Positions 21,857-33,855 are shown, counted from the stretch's first letter. The stretch: DNA of 64,000 nucleotides from Trichoderma breve (GCF_028502605.1 NC_079232.1:310001-374000), one strand, 5' to 3'. A program made the numbers and translations. The notes: a model not told the origin generated them from the letters alone.

Positions 21857-23113
21857 ATGGACGCACAATTTCTATCAGGCAAAAAGATCATTATTGCAGG
21901 CGCAGGCATTTCAGGCCTGTCTTTCACTCTCGCAATTCGACAACTCTGGCCTGCCGGTCTGGAGCCTCCACACATTGTTATTTATGAGCGTGATTCCGAT
22001 GCTGTACCTCCCGGGCGAGAAGGATACAGTTTGTCTCTAGCTGGCTTCGACGAGACCGGTGGCCTCTATGCAGCTCGCGATCTCGGAATATTGGATGAGG
22101 TCCTCAGCCATGCCACTCAAGGACTCGGGAATCAATTCGTCTTCAAAGTGTGGAACAACTCATGGAATGAGCTGTTAAGCATGAAATTTAAGCCAGCAGC
22201 TGGCCTTCCTACCGCAGGAATCCGGATTGCAAGGAAGAATCTCCGAAAGGTCCTAACCAATGCTGTTGGAACCGGTCAAATTAAATGGAATACTGCATGT
22301 GTGGATGCAGAGAAACTTCCAAATGGGAAGATGCTGGTTATGCTCTCAGGAGACCATATACCGGCAAACAAGTCAACCACTGAGTGCGACCTCCTCATCG
22401 TTGCCGATGGAGCTGCCAGCAAAATTAGATCAAAACTCCGACCCAATGACACGCTGCAGTACGCTGGAGTTATGCAGAAAGGTGGACTAGCAGTTTTCCC
22501 AAATGGCATACCACAGCCTGTTGATAAGAACTGGGGAATGTTATTGTCAGCGGGCAAGGGAATGGCCTGCTTCTTGTCACCATACGATGAGACAAGCGTG
22601 GCATGGGGCATGAGTTATCGTGCACCAACCATTGAGGAGCCTTTGAAGCTAAGCGGCCTCGAAGATGCGCAAAAAGTTATAGATGAATGCAAAGAGCTTG
22701 GAAAAGAATTTCCCGAGCCATTCCAGAGCATCCTCGACGTTACAGATCCGAGAGACGTGTCTCGACTAGCTGCTAGAGATAAGCAACCTTTCAGTCATGA
22801 CCTTTCTCTGGGACCAGTCATCTTGATCGGAGACAGCAATCACGCAGTCAGCCCATTTTCTGGATATGGAGCTAGTCTTGCACTCAAAGATGGCTGGGAT
22901 CTCTCAATGCAACTGTGCAAAGCCAAGTCTCTGGCAGAAGCGGTCAAGGCCTATGATGCTATTAGTGTGCCACGGGCCAACAAGGTGCTGAAAGAATCAC
23001 ATCAAAGGATAGATATGGGTCACGCGACTGGTCTGAATTATCTGGTCAACAGGAGTCTTCTGGGTATTGGAGGGTTTGTTTTGGCAGTCAAGGAGGCCAT
23101 AAGCTTCTTATGA
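21857..23113 (+). CDS. FAD-dependent monooxygenase (salicylate-hydroxylase-like)
   Basis: Single exon, 418 residues from the ATG at 21857 (context TCAAAATGGAC). An in-frame ATG at 21839 would add six residues. The Rossmann motif GAGISG is at about 15-20 after the first strand KIIIAGAG. A class A flavoprotein hydroxylase D-G motif appears as LLIVADGAASKIRS. The second FAD motif VILIGDSNHAVSPFSGYGAS lies in the C-terminal third. Such enzymes hydroxylate aromatic or polyketide-type substrates with NAD(P)H and O2. No C-terminal membrane helix is clear, though LLGIGGFVLAVKEAISFL is mildly hydrophobic. It is paired head to head with the small catalase. The substrate is unknown. Confidence 0.87.
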   Translation: MDAQFLSGKKIIIAGAGISGLSFTLAIRQLWPAGLEPPHIVIYERDSDAVPPGREGYSLSLAGFDETGGLYAARDLGILDEVLSHATQGLGNQFVFKVWNNSWNELLSMKFKPAAGLPTAGIRIARKNLRKVLTNAVGTGQIKWNTACVDAEKLPNGKMLVMLSGDHIPANKSTTECDLLIVADGAASKIRSKLRPNDTLQYAGVMQKGGLAVFPNGIPQPVDKNWGMLLSAGKGMACFLSPYDETSVAWGMSYRAPTIEEPLKLSGLEDAQKVIDECKELGKEFPEPFQSILDVTDPRDVSRLAARDKQPFSHDLSLGPVILIGDSNHAVSPFSGYGASLALKDGWDLSMQLCKAKSLAEAVKAYDAISVPRANKVLKESHQRIDMGHATGLNYLVNRSLLGIGGFVLAVKEAISFL

Positions 23114-23529
23114 AGTCGAGCGAATGATCCAGTAAGATGTTTACAGTAAAGGATAATCGCTAGGTATTGAACTGCATTGCTAATGGTCAGAGGTCTTTGT
23201 ATGGTTACTTCGTTGTCTACACTCAATGGCATAATTGTTCAAGATTTCTATCTGCTGTTGTACGTCTATACGAGCGTTTTTAAACCAATCATTCACATAC
23301 GAGCTCTCATAACGTTATCGATATATAGAGTCAGAAAAGTTTACAGAGTCATCAGGGGGAGAATATGAGATAGTATAAAATATAGCAATAACCAAGAGAG
23401 TGACAGAGTCAAAGGGAGGGTAATCTGTTATAGGGCTTAGGCTACATTCAAGTATTCCGCGTAGCGTCCCGAGTCGGTCTAATCAAGCCCCCCTTGTCAA
23501 AATGCTCTGTAGGCTGACAATGTGACCCC
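23114..23529. other. convergent 3' intergenic region
   Basis: 416 bp between the stop of the monooxygenase and the stop of the KP4-like gene on the other strand. AT-rich; no gene seen. Confidence 0.45.
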
Positions 23530-23934
23530 TTAGCAAAGCCCATTGCAGCCGCCAGTCGAACCAACGTAGTTGATGGTAAGCTCGCCATGGTCGTTAATGT
23601 TGTTATCGCCGCTGTTGAAAAACACGGGGACACTTCCGCAAACAGTGCAACCGTGATTGACAATGTCTTGCACAAGCTCCTTGATCAGGTCTCCGGTGAT
23701 GCCACCGGTGCCCTGGAGGAAAGCGCAGATACCAGTTCCAAGGGAAGATTCCCAGCAAGCAATGTGCTCACCGTTTTGGTACGTGCGTCCAGTGTCGATG
23801 CCTTGGACGGAATTAAGGATGTCCGTAGTGCGGCCTCCGGTGTTGCCACATTGCGAGCTTCCATTACAGTTGATGCCCTGTGCCATGGCTCCAGCAGCCA
23901 AAGCTGCGATGATGACTCCCTGAGTGAATTGCAT
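23530..23934 (-). CDS. KP4-like secreted cysteine-rich protein (killer-toxin family)
   Basis: 134 residues, single exon. A signal peptide ends at about Ala18 (AAGAMA then QG). The mature part has eight Cys. Family hallmarks are visible: a GINCNGSSQC-type start and VNHGCTVCGS in the second half, followed by a GELTINYV-like strand. KP4-family proteins are small secreted proteins first known from a fungal virus and widespread in ascomycete genomes. Several affect calcium channels or growth of other fungi or plants; activity of this copy is not known. Coding is intact from ATG to stop. It is convergent with the monooxygenase and is followed upstream by a long gene-poor stretch. Confidence 0.83.
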   Translation of the reverse strand: MQFTQGVIIAALAAGAMAQGINCNGSSQCGNTGGRTTDILNSVQGIDTGRTYQNGEHIACWESSLGTGICAFLQGTGGITGDLIKELVQDIVNHGCTVCGSVPVFFNSGDNNINDHGELTINYVGSTGGCNGLC

Positions 23935-26900
23935 TCTACATATTCAATAAGTTAGTTCTTTCTTTCATACGGAGAGAAAGGGTGATTTTGAAGAACACAA
24001 CGCACTTGTGCTGGTGATTTCAAGTTGGACAGAAAATGGGCTTAAGTAGGAGGTTGGTAGTGGTAAGGTCGTGATGATGCTGAAGGCTGGTTGTTTGTGA
24101 AGACTGGCAACTCGAACCTGGAAAAAGTGTATCAGCTCTGTATTTATATCTATTTCTTCGGCTACACAACTATTTCAAGACTTGCCAACCCGCTCACAAT
24201 TAATAATAGTGTAAGCTCCGACGGCTTTCATCTCCAAGCAGTTGTTGCTCATGCCAGCCATATTCGCTGAACCACAACCGAGCAAATCATACATCATAAG
24301 CACATGTACCACGTCAGACAATATCGCACGGGGCAGAAAGAGTTATATTATTGATTAATGATCTAAGACACACACTTGCGGTCAGAGTGTTAATGTATAT
24401 GACATCTACCATCAGGGGATTCCAATTTTCATTACTTCATTAGACGAATAGTCGAGATATACAGACAAGCCTTCCTTTATTGCAAGTCTTTACAACTTTT
24501 TAGAAACTCTTGTCTGTTTTATAGAAGATTTTTTTTATCATCTAGTAAACTAGTTGTGTAAAACCCTATACGTATCGTGCCATCCCTATAGTAGCTCGAA
24601 TGCTAGGTTGTCCGTACCTGTGTCATATCTAAGTAGTAAGCCAGACAAGGAGGGTCCATATAGGTCCTAGGAGGAGCATACACACTCAACAGCGACGACC
24701 CGGACCGGGAAGAAAGCTCCAAAATTACAACCCCCATTTTTTCGAGGTAATTGTTGCCGGCAGTGCACGATGGACACGGGGGATTTCCCTCTTGGGTTGC
24801 AATGTTAAGTCAACATCATTATCCCTTTATAAGCACTAGCACCATTACAGAAGTGAGGGAGAGTCTGATGTGGTTGTGATACTGTAGCGCAATGACATGT
24901 CGTATAATGCGGGATCTGCCGCTCGGGGTTAAATGTCGATCAAATGAGATGAAGTCTGGCATACAGTCTCTGGTTGAGCATTGAGATGCATTGAGATGCA
25001 TGAGCTGCATTTGGAATCATTTGGAATCATGTTATAAAGCTAATGTAAGTTATGCATCTCGTCTCTTTCTCCCACGATAGCGAGTCACTTGAGCAACTCT
25101 ATCATCAAACAAAATTTCGTCTCATTGCTATCTACGACAATGAGGTCGTCTTCTGCTAATAATTGCTGGTGTGGAGAGGATGATTCGCCAGAAGATAATA
25201 TATCACGGTCTTGATGCACCAAGTTGGTGTCGTAGATGAAAAGGTTGCAATTGTGTACTAGTGAATGCATATGACTATAGCAGTTATTTGCATCATATAT
25301 TTCTTGTCCTAGAAGGGCAATAGCTGTCCGGCTGCAGTCGATGTATATCCGCTTCACTCATTGTATACCTTTCAATGGGTGAACACCAAGTTGTTCAGTA
25401 TTGCACAACATTTTTGGTTCGCCGTCGCTCCCACTGAGCTCAAATCTCTAGTGATCGAGACCTATCGTTGTCATTTAAATTGATAGTTCACAGGCGCGCA
25501 GACTTGAGCGGGTATTATAACCCCGGAATTATTCCCTGGTGTTGCAGATTGAGAATTCATAGTTGATGACTTGTGGACTAAATTCAAAGGCTACTCTATA
25601 TTATTATGCAGAGAAGTATTTACATATGCTCATCCCTAAGATCCATTTCGTGCACTACCTAGCAGTCGTCAATTGGGCAATTCTCCGACGCCAACCCGAG
25701 TCTTTCGACAATACGATCCCAAACTCATTACTCATATTCACCCCGGAAAATATATTTTGCCCCTCTAGATAGATACCTGATCAATCTGGCAGTAACGTTC
25801 CAAGCCTGGCGAGAAGTTCGCCCCAGAGATAGCCCTAACGAGATCGGAGATCGGGTATAGGTATAGGTTAGGCGCGGGGCAAGGCTGTGGCAATTATCTA
25901 AATAGATAATTGATATTGGCTTGTTGCCCATGAATCTTTGACATAACTATATACATACATATCCCTTCGTGCTGCGAAATGAGTGTATGTTATCCGTACC
26001 ATGATGGATGGTTGCCGGAATGCCTAAACATCTGTATATGGATAATAGCTTCTACCTATGTATATCAATGACATACTTAGATGACTTCGCTTGACTGTTA
26101 TGATTGGGGTGTTGGGATGTCACGTTATGGATGTCTCACGCGAATCTCTGTGCATGCATTGATTGCCGATGCATCGGGATGTGGAGTTTTGCGCTTCGTG
26201 TGACAGACTAGATACTAGTGTATATTCATAAAATCCTTTAGAATGAAAAAATTGGAAACATGCGGTTACAAATGTTGAGTTTTCGTGAATTCGAGACGTC
26301 AGGCAGTTGGGCTGACACAGATGGATACACAGTTGTCTTACGGTCGCCCACTTTTTGGATGACGGCAATATTAATGAATGAACCTTCGCAGGAATTTTAA
26401 ACCATTTACTCAAACAATGGTCAAAAGGCCTCCAAAAGCCGTCATTTTAGAATTCTGAGTGTGCATCTCGAACAAAAAAGGCCGGCAAGCCTTGGCAGAC
26501 GCCTTATGGCACTTGTCGAACGCCTCGTGGTAGCAACGCCTCGTTTTGACCAGGCTGCCACCAGGTTCACCTCACAATTCAGCGCCAGGCACCAAAAGTG
26601 TGGCTTATGACGTTGGCTTCTGGCTTCTGGAACCGATCTAATAACGAATTCTTTATTTTTTCCCACCCACCTCATAGAATTTGCCGCCCGGGTACCTGAA
26701 TGGAGGTGTGGGTGTTGTTGCACTGGGCCAGGCACAACAGACGAACGACAGCCGGGCTCAATCATCACTGACGAATTCACATTCACAGCCACTTTTTCAT
26801 TGCCAGGCATAAAGCATTGAAGCGGCAGGTGACGCGGAAACCAGTTCGGAGCGTACCTTTTTCATCTTCACCGCTACCCTCACCTTACACACCGACCTAA

Positions 26901-27466
26901 TGATCGGCACTCAAGGCCAATAATATACCGAAATATTCGACCCTTGTGTGAAAGAGCATAAGCGCAGGTTTCCTAGCGCTTTCGCCTTGAAAACACATCC
27001 ATGGGTAATAGTAGAGTTCCGCGAAGCCACTTGCTGCACCGCCCTAGTTCGTTCCTGTCTCTCGGTACTATTCACTTTGCTATTGGCACAGGAACGATGA
27101 AAAAGGCTTTTAAACAGATTAAATGTATCACCTGCACTGATCAAATGGAACGAATGCTCCAGGCCATGGTCATTAAGTTTGAGAGGCCTCAAGGGGGTGT
27201 GAATAGAAATAGTTCAGATCTAGGATATTAAAGCCATCATGCCTATGAAACCAGGCCTCTCAAATATAAAAGATATCAACCTTTCTCTTCAATAATAGCA
27301 TTGTTCATAATTTACTGAGCTACCGCCTACCAATCCAATAAACGCCAAGATAAGATTCGCACCTTTGATCCAGCAGCTGGATACGGCCTTTTATTGAACC
27401 AACCGTCTTAGCTGTTTGGCCTACCGTTTTGCTCAACACAAAGTTTCTCTACTATTTTCAGCGATC
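23935..27466. other. 3.5-kb gene-poor AT-rich stretch
   Basis: No frame here has convincing coding character. It includes the promoter of the KP4-like gene, poly-T and AT-rich tracts near 24480-24560, and short direct repeats near 24978-25030 (GCATTGAGAT twice, CATTTGGAAT twice). A TATA-like element (TATAAAAGATAT) near 27267 lies about 200 bp before the small gene at 27467. No tRNA or transposon was recognised. Confidence 0.4.
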
Positions 27467-27825
27467 ATGTCTGGACGGGCTCCTTCCAACTACAACTACG
27501 ACCCGAGACGGGGCTCTAGCACCCGGCCCGCCAATGGATACGGCCAGGGCCAGGGCCAGGGATCGACAAGGTAAGATCAGGACCAACATCGGACGCTAAA
27601 GCCGCGACATCGCTAATCATGCTACCGTATAGACAAGGTCAAGGACAATCAAGGTAGGATTTTGATCCGGATATCACACCAAGACCTGACGTTTCTGATC
27701 ACGAAGACAGCAGAACCCCTCAGTCATACGCCATGACCGAATATTTGAAAACCGCCCACAGGCACGAAACCTGGGACTGGGAGAAGAAAGCCAAGGACAG
27801 GAACGACAAGAACCAAAGGCTTTAG
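27467..27825 (+). CDS. small three-exon gene, unknown protein of about 79 residues
   Basis: Exons 27467-27570, 27633-27653 and 27711-27825 splice in phase (all phase 2) to 79 residues. The introns have GTAAGA/GTAGGA donors and TAG/CAG acceptors. Exon 2 is only 21 nt. The acceptor of exon 3 is a CAGCAG tandem, so two products differing by one residue are possible. The N-terminal half is Gly/Gln/Ser-rich (GQGQGQ) with MSGRAPSNYNYDPRR, and the C-terminal half is charged and helical (TEYLKTAHRHETWDWEKKAK). No domain is recognised. No single frame is long, so open-reading-frame scans miss it. The call rests on consistent splice sites, a good ATG context (ATCATGTCT) and the in-phase stop at 27823-27825. 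Confidence 0.6.
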
Positions 27826-28240
27826 GAAGCTAGCTTGCGATTAATTACATGCATCCCGAACACCTTTAATTCATGTAAGTCTGATCGATCATGTCGTCAT
27901 ATCATCTTATCATCATCATCTCAAAACATACATATACCTGCCGGGGATTGAAGCTAACAATACAACAGTCGTAAATCACCAAATGCGCCATCATACATAT
28001 GCTCGGACACATATACAGATACCAACGCCAGAGTCATTGAAGCTGCAACAGATCGCACCCTCTTCGGGCTCTTTGTCGCATGGCTGGACCATGCGACATG
28101 CCTCTTTCTCCTTTCCCCTTTCTTCTTTTTCATTTTCTTTTTCATTTTCCTAGTTCTTAGTTGTTCTTTTTCTCTTTCAGTTTCTTTTTTTCTTTTGTGT
28201 TTTTGTTCTCGTTTTTGTTTTCAGTTTCGGTTTCGGTTTC
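27826..28240. other. convergent 3' region, pyrimidine-rich
   Basis: Lies between the small gene and the acyl-CoA ligase stop. A long T/C-rich tract (about 28107-28250) includes GTTTCGGTTTCGGTTTC at 28225. On the ligase strand it is a purine-rich 3' UTR. No gene seen. Confidence 0.45.
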
Positions 28241-30379
28241 TTATGCCTCGGCCTTGAAATCAGCTCGCTGTAAGCCAAGCCAATCCCACAGCTTCGTGTC
28301 TGCCTCTTCCGGAGCAGGCATACTTCCCCAATACTCCACCCCAGGGATAGAATTCTCAGCAGACCACGATTTCTCCACTCCGAAGCATTTCTTAATAATT
28401 TGGTTCTTTATAGGCTTATGTGACACCGTCTGCGGCATCTCTTCTCCAGGGCCAAGGATCTTGACCAGCACGGGAAGCATATATTTCGGCAATGTCTCGT
28501 TCATATCGGCACGGAGGCGAGCGAGGTCGATTATTCGTTCGCCATGTCTGCTCTGCAACTTCTCCTGCTCGCGAGTGAGGCGTACGACGGCGGCGCATAT
28601 TTGTTTTGCTTCGTGATCTGGCACGCCTAGGACGCAGGCTTCGGTCACATAAGGAAGAGCTGTAAGTGCGACCTCTACCTGGACGCTGGGAATGCGATAG
28701 TGGCGAAACAATATGTCTAGGAAGATACTAATCAGCAACTAGGGATCCATTGGGAAAGAGGTTTGAATAGAGGAGGAGTAATTTGTGGGAAAGGGTCATA
28801 CAGTCGGTGTTGGCACGACCAGAGAAAATGTATTCCCCGCCTTTCAGCTCAGCAAAGTCTCCCGTTTTGAAATACCCCTCGTCGTCAAATGCAGCTTTTG
28901 TTTTTTCCTCATCACCAATATAGCTTTGAAAGCATTGTTAGCAGTGTTTCTTTTTTCCCTAAAAGTTAGGCAGGCGGCTTGTTTAATATAAACTTACTGT
29001 GTTAGCATGAATGGGCTCTTGACGCAAATCTCTCCATGGTCCCCATCAGACAGCTTGACTTTGATGCCTGGAAATGCGACACCGATTGCATCCTGTAAGC
29101 TCACTGTTAGTTTATTGGCAACATTGGAAGAAACATCATTGTAAAGCATACCGATCGTTCTGTGCCGTCAAGACACTTGAAGGTTGCAAGCCCTCCAACT
29201 TCTGTTGATCCGTAAACATTGTTGAAGACCAATCCCGTTCTGCTCTTCCAGAATTTCAAGACTGACGGTGAGACCATCGCGCCAGCACAATGAATCACAC
29301 CAATCCTCTTAAACGCCTTAAGATACTCTTCCTGCTCATCTTCGCTCTGAGTCTCCAGCCACTCCTTCATCTCGCGCAGGACGCCAGGCGTAAATCCCGT
29401 TCCCGTGATCTGGTTATTGCGGAAAACTTTCCAGATACTCTCTACGCCGGCTCGCTCCCGAAGGATGTGAACCTGCTTGCCCGTGAGCATGGGCTCAACC
29501 AGGCTGATGGCACCGCCGAGCCAGTGAGGAGGGCGGAAGCAAACAGTCTGGCAGTTTGCAGGCGCATCCGGTTGAAAGACCATGCAGATTCTAGGCAGAA
29601 CAGCACCCTTTGGAGGCCCGGTGGTGCCAGATGTGAAAATCACCAGACCAGGCCCCCGAGGATCCATGTTGAGCGTCTCATCGATAGTAACGTCAATATC
29701 TTTTACAGGTTCGGAGTCGCACACAATGGGTATAGATATAGTCTTGGAATCGGTCGGGCCGTTGGAGATGGAAGCAATTCGTTCGGCTTTCTCGTAACAA
29801 TCGCTTCCCGCGAGTATACACGATGCTTTGGAGCTGTTGACGAAGTATCGGGCCTCTTCGGGGAGAATGCCAGATCCTAGAGGAAGTCATCACAATTGAT
29901 TAGCTTAGACTCTTCCTAGCATTAATTCCAATGTTGTCTTACTACGTACCAAAGGGAATAGGTGCTCCTCCCAGCACACGAGTCGCAAAAAAGGCAACGA
30001 TAAACTCATAGCCGCTCCTTGTCAGCACAGCAACATATGGAGCCTCATCTTTAAAGACGCCTCGTTCGGTGAATGCTGACGCCGGCAATTGCTGTCGCAT
30101 AAGGTCGCGCATGCGCAAAATGTCTGCGATGAGCTCCTCGAAGCTCTTTTCATACCCAAAATGGTCATGGATATAAGGTCTTTGGTTGGCGCATCTCTTG
30201 GCGGAGCGGAGGAACTGGACTAGGAGGAGGTCATTGGGGAACTTTTCCCTGGCAGATCCAACTGCCATGGCTGCGGTTTGCGGGAGAGGCCGCTGTAGTA
30301 GCTTCAATGCTAGGGCAGTTTGTGTTTCGTCCCCCTGGTTGTTTGTAATTGCACTTTTATATAAAGTAGTTATCGTCAA
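28241..30379 (-). CDS. AMP-binding acyl-CoA synthetase/ligase, 5 exons
   Basis: Exons 30379-29950, 29876-29152, 29092-28998, 28923-28802 and 28716-28241 splice in phase (introns 73, 59, 74 and 85 bp) to 615 residues. The P-loop TSGTTGPPKG lies at 225-234, NNVYGSTEVGG supplies the adenylate-binding motif, and GYFKTGDFAEL holds the hinge Asp region. The C-terminal subdomain ends with PKYMLPVLVKI and the candidate catalytic Lys in SHKPIKNQII. The family activates a carboxylic acid to acyl-AMP and then acyl-CoA. There is no carrier-protein domain, so this is a stand-alone ligase. An alternative start is the Met at residue 38 (MAVGSAREK). It lies on the same strand as the amidase-like and SDR genes upstream. 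Confidence 0.87.
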
Positions 30380-31285
30380 ATATCATCCAGTGCGTGCTTT
30401 TAGTATCAATGGTATAAATGAGATGGATGATGTCAACTATGCGGGACTTGGGAATGAGACCATGAGCAAAGACAGCGCCAGCCGCCGATATAAGTAGCGG
30501 CAGAGAAGGCCAATGCATCTAGCAAACAGCCAAGCCGATGCCCTAAAATTTATCATCCAATGCTCTTCTCCATCGTCAATGCTCTCTCTCTCTCTCTCTA
30601 TCGTCCACCCAACGATAGCTTCCAGAGCAGGGTCATCGGACAACGGAGAGCGACCGAAGGGCTGGTTGTTTGCTTGCTTCATCCTTGCACCATGCAATGC
30701 AACTAAGGTAGGCTTCCATCCTGGCAAGGTTGGGACTTGGAGCCGCCCGCGGCTCGTGTCCACAACTTCCGCTCGTTAGCCCGGCTTCGGCCGACAGGCG
30801 AATCGTCGTCGATCGCCGGTGACACGATCCAGACGCCCCCAACCCTCGGATGTCTCATCTTAGCCCATGGCTATTGTCTCTACAGGCTGTGGGCTCTCTT
30901 CTCCGCACAAGCTCTAGTGTCTGAATATCCTCCTCAACGCCGATATTGTCTCAAACTCAACATCTACAAGCGTCACCCGGTGGAGAGATTGCGCATTTAA
31001 CCACATATTGTGGCGCTCGGCCAGGCTCGAATACGGTATCGCGGCAGCCTCACAATCCCCGCATCCATGGAACGAGCAACAAGACATCCGAAGCCCCTGT
31101 TGCATGTTGCATAGCGAAGCGTGTCAAAGCCCAGCTGAGCGCCTCAAACGTGCCAATTCGCTTCCGATCTATCGCATCGCACAGCATCTTAGCGGACCCG
31201 TGCGTCTAAACTAGCCGGGAACCCATGACACACACGTGTACTCGTAGACAACCGTTTTCTATCTCTACGCTTTATCTTGCGCTTT
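30380..31285. other. intergenic, promoter of acyl-CoA ligase
   Basis: About 900 bp between the ligase start and the amidase-like stop. It has a CT microsatellite at about 30581-30600 and several short frames without coding character. No gene seen. Confidence 0.45.
30581..30600 (+). repeat. CT dinucleotide microsatellite
   Basis: A run of CT repeats in the promoter region of the acyl-CoA ligase gene, on the plus strand. Confidence 0.85.
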
Positions 31286-33855
31286 TCATTCCGGTTCATA
31301 CCCTTGAGGGAACGCCCAACGCCCAGTATCAACCCGCGACCGCCATTCCGCACCTCCTAATGCCGCCTTAGCTAGCTGAAGGATCATGATGTCGCTGCCA
31401 TGAGGGCCCATGATAGAGCCAGTAAACGGACGACTCTCGCTTTTATCGGTTACTCGCGAGTGGTAGGATGTCTGTGCGACTGTGATGTTCATCGTCTCGT
31501 CAGTACAGCGTTGCTCAAAGGGGAAGGACGACAATGGGAGAAATGACGCCAAGGTGTTCGAGAAGAAGCTCACAGGGAATAACAAGATGCGGCAGTCCTA
31601 AAAGAGGCGCGAGGACTTCGGGGCCAATGCCGTCGATTCTGGTCGGCGGTCTAGATGATGTTAGCTGCATGCACTGAATCCTGCAAGTAATATACAGAAA
31701 TCATGTCATCAACCCACCGTGGTAAGTCATCGCGATACTGCACTGTATGAGGGCCGAAGGGGAGGACCATGATAGTCTCCGAATCCCCGAGCGTCGACAT
31801 GATGTTGTCGCCAAACCATTTCCTGAACACCTCGATGCGCTCGTGGTGGATGTTGTAGTCCTGCTTCGTTTCGTTTTCGCCGATGCCCCTGATAGCCGGC
31901 TCTTTAGCATTACTCGTACTTCACCTACGCTCTTGACCTGCTTACTGCAGTCATGCCTGTCCAAGTCCTGGGTCATGGATATCGGGCATGCAGTGAGCTT
32001 ACCACTTACCATCTAAAACGAGGTGTCGCCTCAACGTAGGGTTCGCGACCAAACTTGTTTTTGTAATCACTGCGGAAGTCTTCGTACTCGTGATAAAAAT
32101 CAGAGCAAAAGGAGCTAAAGGGAGCCTGCGTCATATTTAGCAGGTGACGGGAGATCGGAGAAATTAATACTTGGCAAATTTCTTACACACCTCCTTCATG
32201 TGGTCTTCAAGGGTTTGCCCGTTGGCCTCCTTTGGCGGATGGGCGTCCCAAGCATCGGATAAGCGCATCTTGTCAGCTTTGACTCCAAGGAAATGCTCCA
32301 ACATGGCGACAAATTTATTGTCTTTAGCCTGGTCACTTTCAGTGGTTGAAGCAAAATCCAAAGGATATATGATGCGCTTAGGAAATGGCATGTTCGCGTT
32401 TGATGTGTTCAATGTGAGCTGAGCAATACTGAGCAGGTGGTGTAAGTTGCGATTCAGCAAGCCAATTGCAGCATAATCCCTATGCAGTAATATCAGGTAA
32501 TTAGTCTCAATGCTCACACAAAAACGAAGGGGAAGAATATTGTCCCAAAATATTCATTGCTCAAGGCTTACTGCGAGTCATTTCTCCATCCCTGCAGAGA
32601 TGCAGCCTGGGCAGAGGCTCTGATTGAATATACACCATGAACACGCGCCTGCTCACGAACTCCCTCAAAAGCTAGGCTCATAATCAGCAAACTTCATGTC
32701 TTCTCATTCACAATAAGAGCATAAAAGCACTCACAGTCTTTCGCAATGGCATATTCCATCCAGTCATAGCCGCAAACACTTGCTCCCGCACCAGCACCGC
32801 TTCCACCAGAATCTTGATAACCATCCCCTCTTGGATTCCACGGAGCCGCCACATCTACCCATTCTCTCCCCGAATCCAGCTGCGATGATTTAGTCTTGCC
32901 CACGATTATGGCGCCCATGTCAATTAGTTTCTGGACGAATTCTGCCGTCTCAGAAGCTTCAGTGCCATACAGCTGAGACCAGGACCGGCTCGACAGAGTT
33001 GTCTGCACACCTTTCAGCGATGCGGCGTCCGTGATGGAAATGCGGACTCCAGAAAGCGGCTTTCGAATTGACGGTGCAGCGTGATAGAGCCGAGATGGCA
33101 CGGCAATCGACTTCGATGAACCATTGTCAGAGAGTGATGACAGCGCTTCGAACCTGAATTTCGCGTCAGACGCATCTATCTTGGCAATCGAACTTATTTC
33201 ATCAATTGAGCAATACATACCCGTCGTCAGTACCATTGATACTATTGGGAATCACTCCAAAAGTGAATGCATCCAAGAAATCATCGTACAGTCTCCATGC
33301 CTGGTAAAGATTTGGCCCATGCAGAAAATACGGACCCGAAGGCAAATCTTCAAAAGCAGCAACCTCAACCTCGGGTCGCTGCAAACTGAACAGAGCTCTG
33401 CTGCGGGGTGCTGGATTATGGACAAAACCAATCGTCTTGTTCTTCTCAGGCTTCTCTACCAGGATGCCACCAAAGTCAGGCTGAAAGACATCGTCTACTG
33501 TTGCAAATAACTGCAGGATGCCCTCCAGATCCGTATTGATCTCAGTTGTCGTGAGGAGAGTGACGGGAATAAGCGCATCGGGATTGATGGTCTCCTCAAT
33601 TGTGCCCTAAACAACAACCATCCAATGTTAAAAAACAGTGAATTCTGACGACTCGCAATTGACGGACACGTCGGATCATACCAATTTCTGAGGATGAAGC
33701 AAATACTGGGAGCCCGCTATGACGACGGTGAAGAGATTCTTCATGTTCAAGCCTGGCGCTGATGTCGCGTGGTTGGGCTTCAGCAGAGAGAATTGGAGAG
33801 AATCAGGAAGCTGATTCTGGAGCAAACGCCGCGCCCATCCTAGATATTTGCTCAT
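31286..33855 (-). CDS. amidase-signature-family protein, catalytic residues altered, 9 exons
   Basis: Exons 33855-33682, 33606-33221, 33153-32735, 32671-32572, 32479-32191, 32125-32010, 31888-31718, 31650-31574 and 31479-31286 splice in phase to 641 residues. An N-terminal extension of about 185 residues precedes the amidase core. Core segments are clear: PLSGVRISITDAASLKG, GAIIVGKTKSSQ, APWNPRGDGYQDSGGSGAGA, ARVHGVYSIRAS and PHLVIPFAQTSYHSRV. Active family members use a Lys-cisSer-Ser triad. Here the Lys position (SIKD in the family) reads Thr228. The nucleophile position (DTGGSxR) reads Gly330 in DSFEGVR. The cis-Ser (Ser305) is kept. It may be a non-catalytic homologue. Intron 6 (121 bp) has several possible acceptors; the one chosen keeps FRWGIGENE in frame. 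Confidence 0.82.
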
